From positions 1 to 7,111 of the forward strand of contig RFJV01000121.1 of assembly GCA_003694775.1 (NCBI GenBank): DNA of 7,111 nt, written 5' to 3'. Below the pieces are notes generated by a model. The model saw only the letters and a list, made by a program, of their open reading frames with translations, was not told the DNA's origin and ran no database searches. Numbering within the stretch: the first letter of the stretch is position 1; the number at the start of each line of letters is the position of its first letter. Both the position numbers and the translations under genes were made by a program. This document shows positions 4,278-7,111 of the stretch, piece after piece. The stretch comes from Chloroflexota bacterium. GTDB lineage: Bacteria; Chloroflexota; Anaerolineae; 4572-78; J111.

Positions 4278-5014
4278 GTGACCAGCTCCGGCGTTTCCGA
4301 CAGATGCGGCACCCGGTTCAGGTAGCGAATGCCCATAAAGCCGTCCGGGTGCAGGTCGAGCCGGGTAATGGCCGTATTAAAATGGTAGAAAAAAACCGGC
4401 GTAGAGGGCAGTTGGTTGGTCAGCGCCTTGAGCAGAGCATCCATAAAGCCGCCGTGCGTCACCAGGGCGATACGCTCATCTTTGGCCGCGGTGGTCGCCA
4501 TCTTCCGCAGAGCCTCAGCCACCCGAACTGCCCGGCCCGCGGCGGTGGGCCAGTCCTCATAGGGACGGTTCCACCAGCCGTCGTTAGACACCTCGTCCGG
4601 GATGATAAAGCCGGGGAACTCCTGCTCAATTTCGGCGCGGGTTTTGCCGGGCCGGCCCACCATATTTTCCAGGTCGGGATGGCCGTCGTAGATGCCGCCG
4701 ATTTCGTGCAGGTCCAGCCAGATTTCCGCGGTCAGACCGGTTTCGCGGCTGATGTAAGCCGCAGTCTGCATGGAGCGGGTCATGGCACTGCAGTAGAGGC
4801 GGGTCAGCCCGTAGCCGCGCTGTTTGCGGACGTGCGTCTCCTCCTCCGACGCGCCGACGGTCATCTCCAGGTTGACCCCCTGGGCCAGATGCCGGCCTAC
4901 CCGCTCGGCCTGCCGGTGGCCCAGTTCCGTGATTTGCGGGTCGCACACCCGCTGGTGCTCGTCGGCCAGGGCATTGTTGGTTGATTGGGCATGGCGAATC
5001 AGGTAGATTTCCAT
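4274..5014 (-). CDS. Histidine phosphatase family protein (phosphoglycerate mutase-like)
   Basis: 246 residues. The N-terminal RHAQSTNN holds the phosphate pocket Arg7 and the phospho-accepting His8. Other core residues are Arg80 (SAMTRSMQTA), Glu104 (DLHEIGG) and the second His187 (LVTHGGF), so the enzyme looks active. The family removes or moves phosphate on sugars, nucleotides, cofactor precursors or proteins; the substrate here is unknown. Compared with a minimal member there is extra sequence between helix 1 and the TRSMQTA motif (about 46-72) and a Trp/Pro-rich insert around 121-155 (PGFIIPDEVSNDGWWNRPYE), which may form a lid over the active site. The start ATG at 5014 lies 3 nt after the tex stop, with GGAG at 5024-5021 inside the end of tex. 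It is not assigned to glycolysis: nothing here supports a gpmA call. Confidence 0.92.
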   Translation of the reverse strand: MEIYLIRHAQSTNNALADEHQRVCDPQITELGHRQAERVGRHLAQGVNLEMTVGASEEETHVRKQRGYGLTRLYCSAMTRSMQTAAYISRETGLTAEIWLDLHEIGGIYDGHPDLENMVGRPGKTRAEIEQEFPGFIIPDEVSNDGWWNRPYEDWPTAAGRAVRVAEALRKMATTAAKDERIALVTHGGFMDALLKALTNQLPSTPVFFYHFNTAITRLDLHPDGFMGIRYLNRVPHLSETPELVT

Positions 5015-5017
5015 CGG

Positions 5018-7111
5018 TTACTCCACGTCCTTCATGCTCAGGCCAATGCGGCCCCGCTTCAGGTCTACATTGATGACCTTCACTTTGACCACATCGCCCA
5101 CCTTGACCACCTCAAACGGGTCTTTGACAAACCGGTTGGCAAGCTGGCTGATGTGCACCAGCCCATCCTGCTTCACGCCGATGTCCACAAATGCGCCAAA
5201 ATCGACCACGTTGCGCACTGTGCCGGTCAGGACCATCCCTTCCTGCAAATCCTCCATCGACAGGACATCCTGCCGGAGCAGAGGCGGCGGCAGTTCGTCG
5301 CGGGGGTCGCGGCCTGGCTTGGCCAGCGCGTCCAGAATATCGCGCAGGGTGGGGAGGCCCACTTCCAGCCGGTCGGCCAGCTCCTGCAGGTCGGCCTTCT
5401 GCTGGAGCGCCGAAATACGGGCCGGCAGGTCTTTCTCGTCCCCGCGGACATCCAGATAGGCAAACAGCCGCTCCACCACGAGGTAGCTTTCCGGGTGGAT
5501 GAAGGTGTTGTCCAGGGGCCGGTCGCCATCGGGGATTTTGAGGAAGCCGATGGCCTGCTGGTAGGTTTTTTCGCCCAGTCCCTTTACCTTTTTCAGCTCC
5601 TCCCGGCGGCGGAAGGGGCCGTGCTCCTCCCGGTACTTCACAATGGCATCGGCCACCCGGCGGCTGATGCCGGCCACATAGCTGAGCAGAGCCGCGCTGG
5701 CGGTGTTTACGTCGACGCCCACGTGGTTGACCGCACTCTCCACCACTGCATCCAGAGTTTCACCCAGCCGCTTCTGGTTCACATCGTGCTGGTACAGCCC
5801 CACCCCGATGGACTTGGGGTCAATTTTGACCAGCTCGGCCAGCGGGTCCTGCAGGCGGCGGGCAATGGAAATCGCGCCGCGCATGCTGACATCCAGGTCC
5901 GGGAACTCTTCTTTAGCCAGCTTGCTGGCGGAGTAGACCGACGCGCCGGCCTCGCTGACAATGATGTAGGCCAGGTCGCGGCCCGGAAAGCGGCGGCGGG
6001 CCTCGGCGATGACCTCTGCGGCCAGGGCCTCGGTTTCGCGGCTGGCCGTGCCGTTGCCGATAGCGATGATGTCGGCCCCCTGTTCGACCAGCTTGAGCAG
6101 GGCGGCTTTGGCCTCGTCCCATTTTTTCTGCGGGGGGTGGGGGTAGATGGTGATGCCGCCCAGAAACTTGCCGGTCGGATCGACCAGGGCGGCTTTACAG
6201 CCGGTGCGGTAGCCGGGGTCCACGCCGATGACGGTTTTGCCGCGCACCGGCGGCTGGAGCAACAGCTGGCGCAGGTTGGCGGCAAAGGTCTGGATGGCGT
6301 GCTCATCGGAGGTGTCGGTGAGACTGCCGCGCAGTTCGGTGGTAATGGAAGGGGCCAGCAGGCGTTTGTAGCCGTCGGCCACGGCCTGGCGGATGTGGTC
6401 GGTGAAGACGGATTGGGGGTTGGTCACCATCCGGCGCTGGATGACCTCAACCAGTTCATCATCGGGGCCTTCCAGCCTGACCTTCAGCACCCCGTCCCGT
6501 TCGCCGCGGTTGATAGCCAGCAGGCGATGGGGCGGAATGTCGGCCAGCTTTTCGCGGTAGTCGTAGTACATCTGGTACACCCCGCGCTCGTCCTTGCTCT
6601 CGTCGGCCACAGAAACGACCAGCCAGGCTTCTTTGGCTGTTTTTTTGCGGACCAGGTCGCGCACGTCGGCGTCCTCGGCCACGGTTTCGGCGATGATGTC
6701 CCGCGCCCCGGCCAGGGCGTCTTCCGGGGTGGGTACGTCGTCATTGACAAAGCCGGCGGCGATTTCCAGAGGGTCGCCATCAACGGTATCCTGGGCCAGC
6801 AGAATCTGGGCCAGCGGCTCCAGGCCGCGCTCGCGGGCCATCATGGCGCGGGTGCGTCGCTTGGGCTTGTAGGGCAGGTACAGGTCTTCCACGGCCTGGA
6901 GGGTATCGGCGGCCTCAATCCGGGCACGCAGGTCGTCGGTCAGCTTGCCTTGCTCGGCAATGCTGTTGAGGACGGTTTCCTTGCGGGCTTCCAGGTTGCG
7001 CAGGTAGGTCAGCCGCTCCAGGATGGTGCGGAGCTGGGTTTCGTCGAGGCCGCCGGTCACTTCCTTGCGGTAGCGGGCCACAAAGGGGACGGTGTTGTCG
7101 CTGTCGAACAG
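5018..7111 (-). CDS. tex: Tex, S1-domain RNA-binding transcription accessory protein (5' end outside window)
   Basis: 697 residues are visible and the frame is open to the right edge. The segment VPFVARYRKEVTGGLDE at the edge normally lies some tens of residues into Tex, so the true start is beyond 7111; the GTG at 7079-7081 is an internal Val. In visible numbering: Tex N-terminal helical region about 1-200; YqgF/RNase H-like domain from about 291 (GVDPGYRTGCKAALVD) through EAGASVYSAS (387-396); helix-hairpin-helix region about 461-526 (LLSYVAGISRRVADAIVKYR, then KVKGLGEKTYQQA); S1 domain about 625-694 (GTVRNVVDFGAFVDIGVKQD). Tex binds nucleic acid, contacts the transcription machinery, and is related to eukaryotic Spt6; it acts in the cytoplasm. 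The protein ends three residues after the S1 domain, with little of the tail some homologues have. It is the first visible gene of the leftward operon; its promoter is not in view. Confidence 0.97.
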   Translation of the reverse strand: MFDSDNTVPFVARYRKEVTGGLDETQLRTILERLTYLRNLEARKETVLNSIAEQGKLTDDLRARIEAADTLQAVEDLYLPYKPKRRTRAMMARERGLEPLAQILLAQDTVDGDPLEIAAGFVNDDVPTPEDALAGARDIIAETVAEDADVRDLVRKKTAKEAWLVVSVADESKDERGVYQMYYDYREKLADIPPHRLLAINRGERDGVLKVRLEGPDDELVEVIQRRMVTNPQSVFTDHIRQAVADGYKRLLAPSITTELRGSLTDTSDEHAIQTFAANLRQLLLQPPVRGKTVIGVDPGYRTGCKAALVDPTGKFLGGITIYPHPPQKKWDEAKAALLKLVEQGADIIAIGNGTASRETEALAAEVIAEARRRFPGRDLAYIIVSEAGASVYSASKLAKEEFPDLDVSMRGAISIARRLQDPLAELVKIDPKSIGVGLYQHDVNQKRLGETLDAVVESAVNHVGVDVNTASAALLSYVAGISRRVADAIVKYREEHGPFRRREELKKVKGLGEKTYQQAIGFLKIPDGDRPLDNTFIHPESYLVVERLFAYLDVRGDEKDLPARISALQQKADLQELADRLEVGLPTLRDILDALAKPGRDPRDELPPPLLRQDVLSMEDLQEGMVLTGTVRNVVDFGAFVDIGVKQDGLVHISQLANRFVKDPFEVVKVGDVVKVKVINVDLKRGRIGLSMKDVE

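Noticed and set aside
3246..4325. 359-codon plus-strand frame opposite the transporter
   Set aside because: Very rich in Gln, His, Pro and Arg, as expected from the reverse strand of a hydrophobic membrane protein; it also overlaps the end of the zinc-finger gene.
4304..4984. 226-codon plus-strand frame opposite the histidine phosphatase
   Set aside because: Antisense shadow without a domain; the minus-strand gene has full catalytic motifs and tight operon spacing.
7079..7081. GTG as the start of tex
   Set aside because: The frame stays open to the window edge and the upstream residues NTVPFV match the conserved Tex segment, so this is an internal valine.

Overview
The window is a stretch of ordinary bacterial chromosome with dense genes and fairly high GC. 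It looks like Chloroflexota (perhaps Anaerolineae-like). This rests on the mix of gene types, on a LexA box of the GAAC-N4-GTTC type (shared by Gram-positives and, as I recall, reported in Chloroflexota), and on short palindromic repeats of a kind I associate with those genomes. The assignment is an inference; there is no rRNA or other phylogenetic marker here.

Left part (1-1688, + strand): after a possible 14-codon tail of an upstream gene comes a promoter with an extended -10, then a leader holding four tandem 8-bp units. It drives a two-gene operon: a membrane-anchored J-domain protein and a YajO-like aldo/keto reductase. Next, lexA (1784-2419, +) has its own near-consensus sigma-70 promoter, with a perfect LexA operator inside the -35/-10 spacer. 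This is the textbook arrangement for autoregulation of the SOS response.

Middle (2420-2992): a 573-base intergenic region with no convincing gene. Its left half is a cluster of repeats and palindromes: an ATTGCGAGCGAAGC-type dispersed repeat with a diverged inverted partner, two 15-bp imperfect palindromes, and a perfect 13-bp-arm hairpin. Its right half is a strong promoter followed by a leader of about 175 nt. Complementary segments in that leader could form a hairpin, a loop-to-3' pairing, and a competing helix that hides the ribosome binding site. It precedes a small DksA/TraR-type zinc-finger gene (2993-3358, +).

Right part (3360-7111, - strand): one compact operon read leftwards, tex (5' end outside the window), a histidine-phosphatase (phosphoglycerate mutase-like) gene, and an EamA/DMT-family transporter. 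The tex/phosphatase gap is 3 nt and the phosphatase/transporter junction is a 4-nt ATGA overlap, so translational coupling is likely. The operon meets the zinc-finger gene tail to tail with a single base between stop codons.

I see no phage, CRISPR, toxin-antitoxin, transposase or clearly new multi-gene system. The most promising non-standard signals are the structured leader of the zinc-finger gene and the repeat cluster after lexA.
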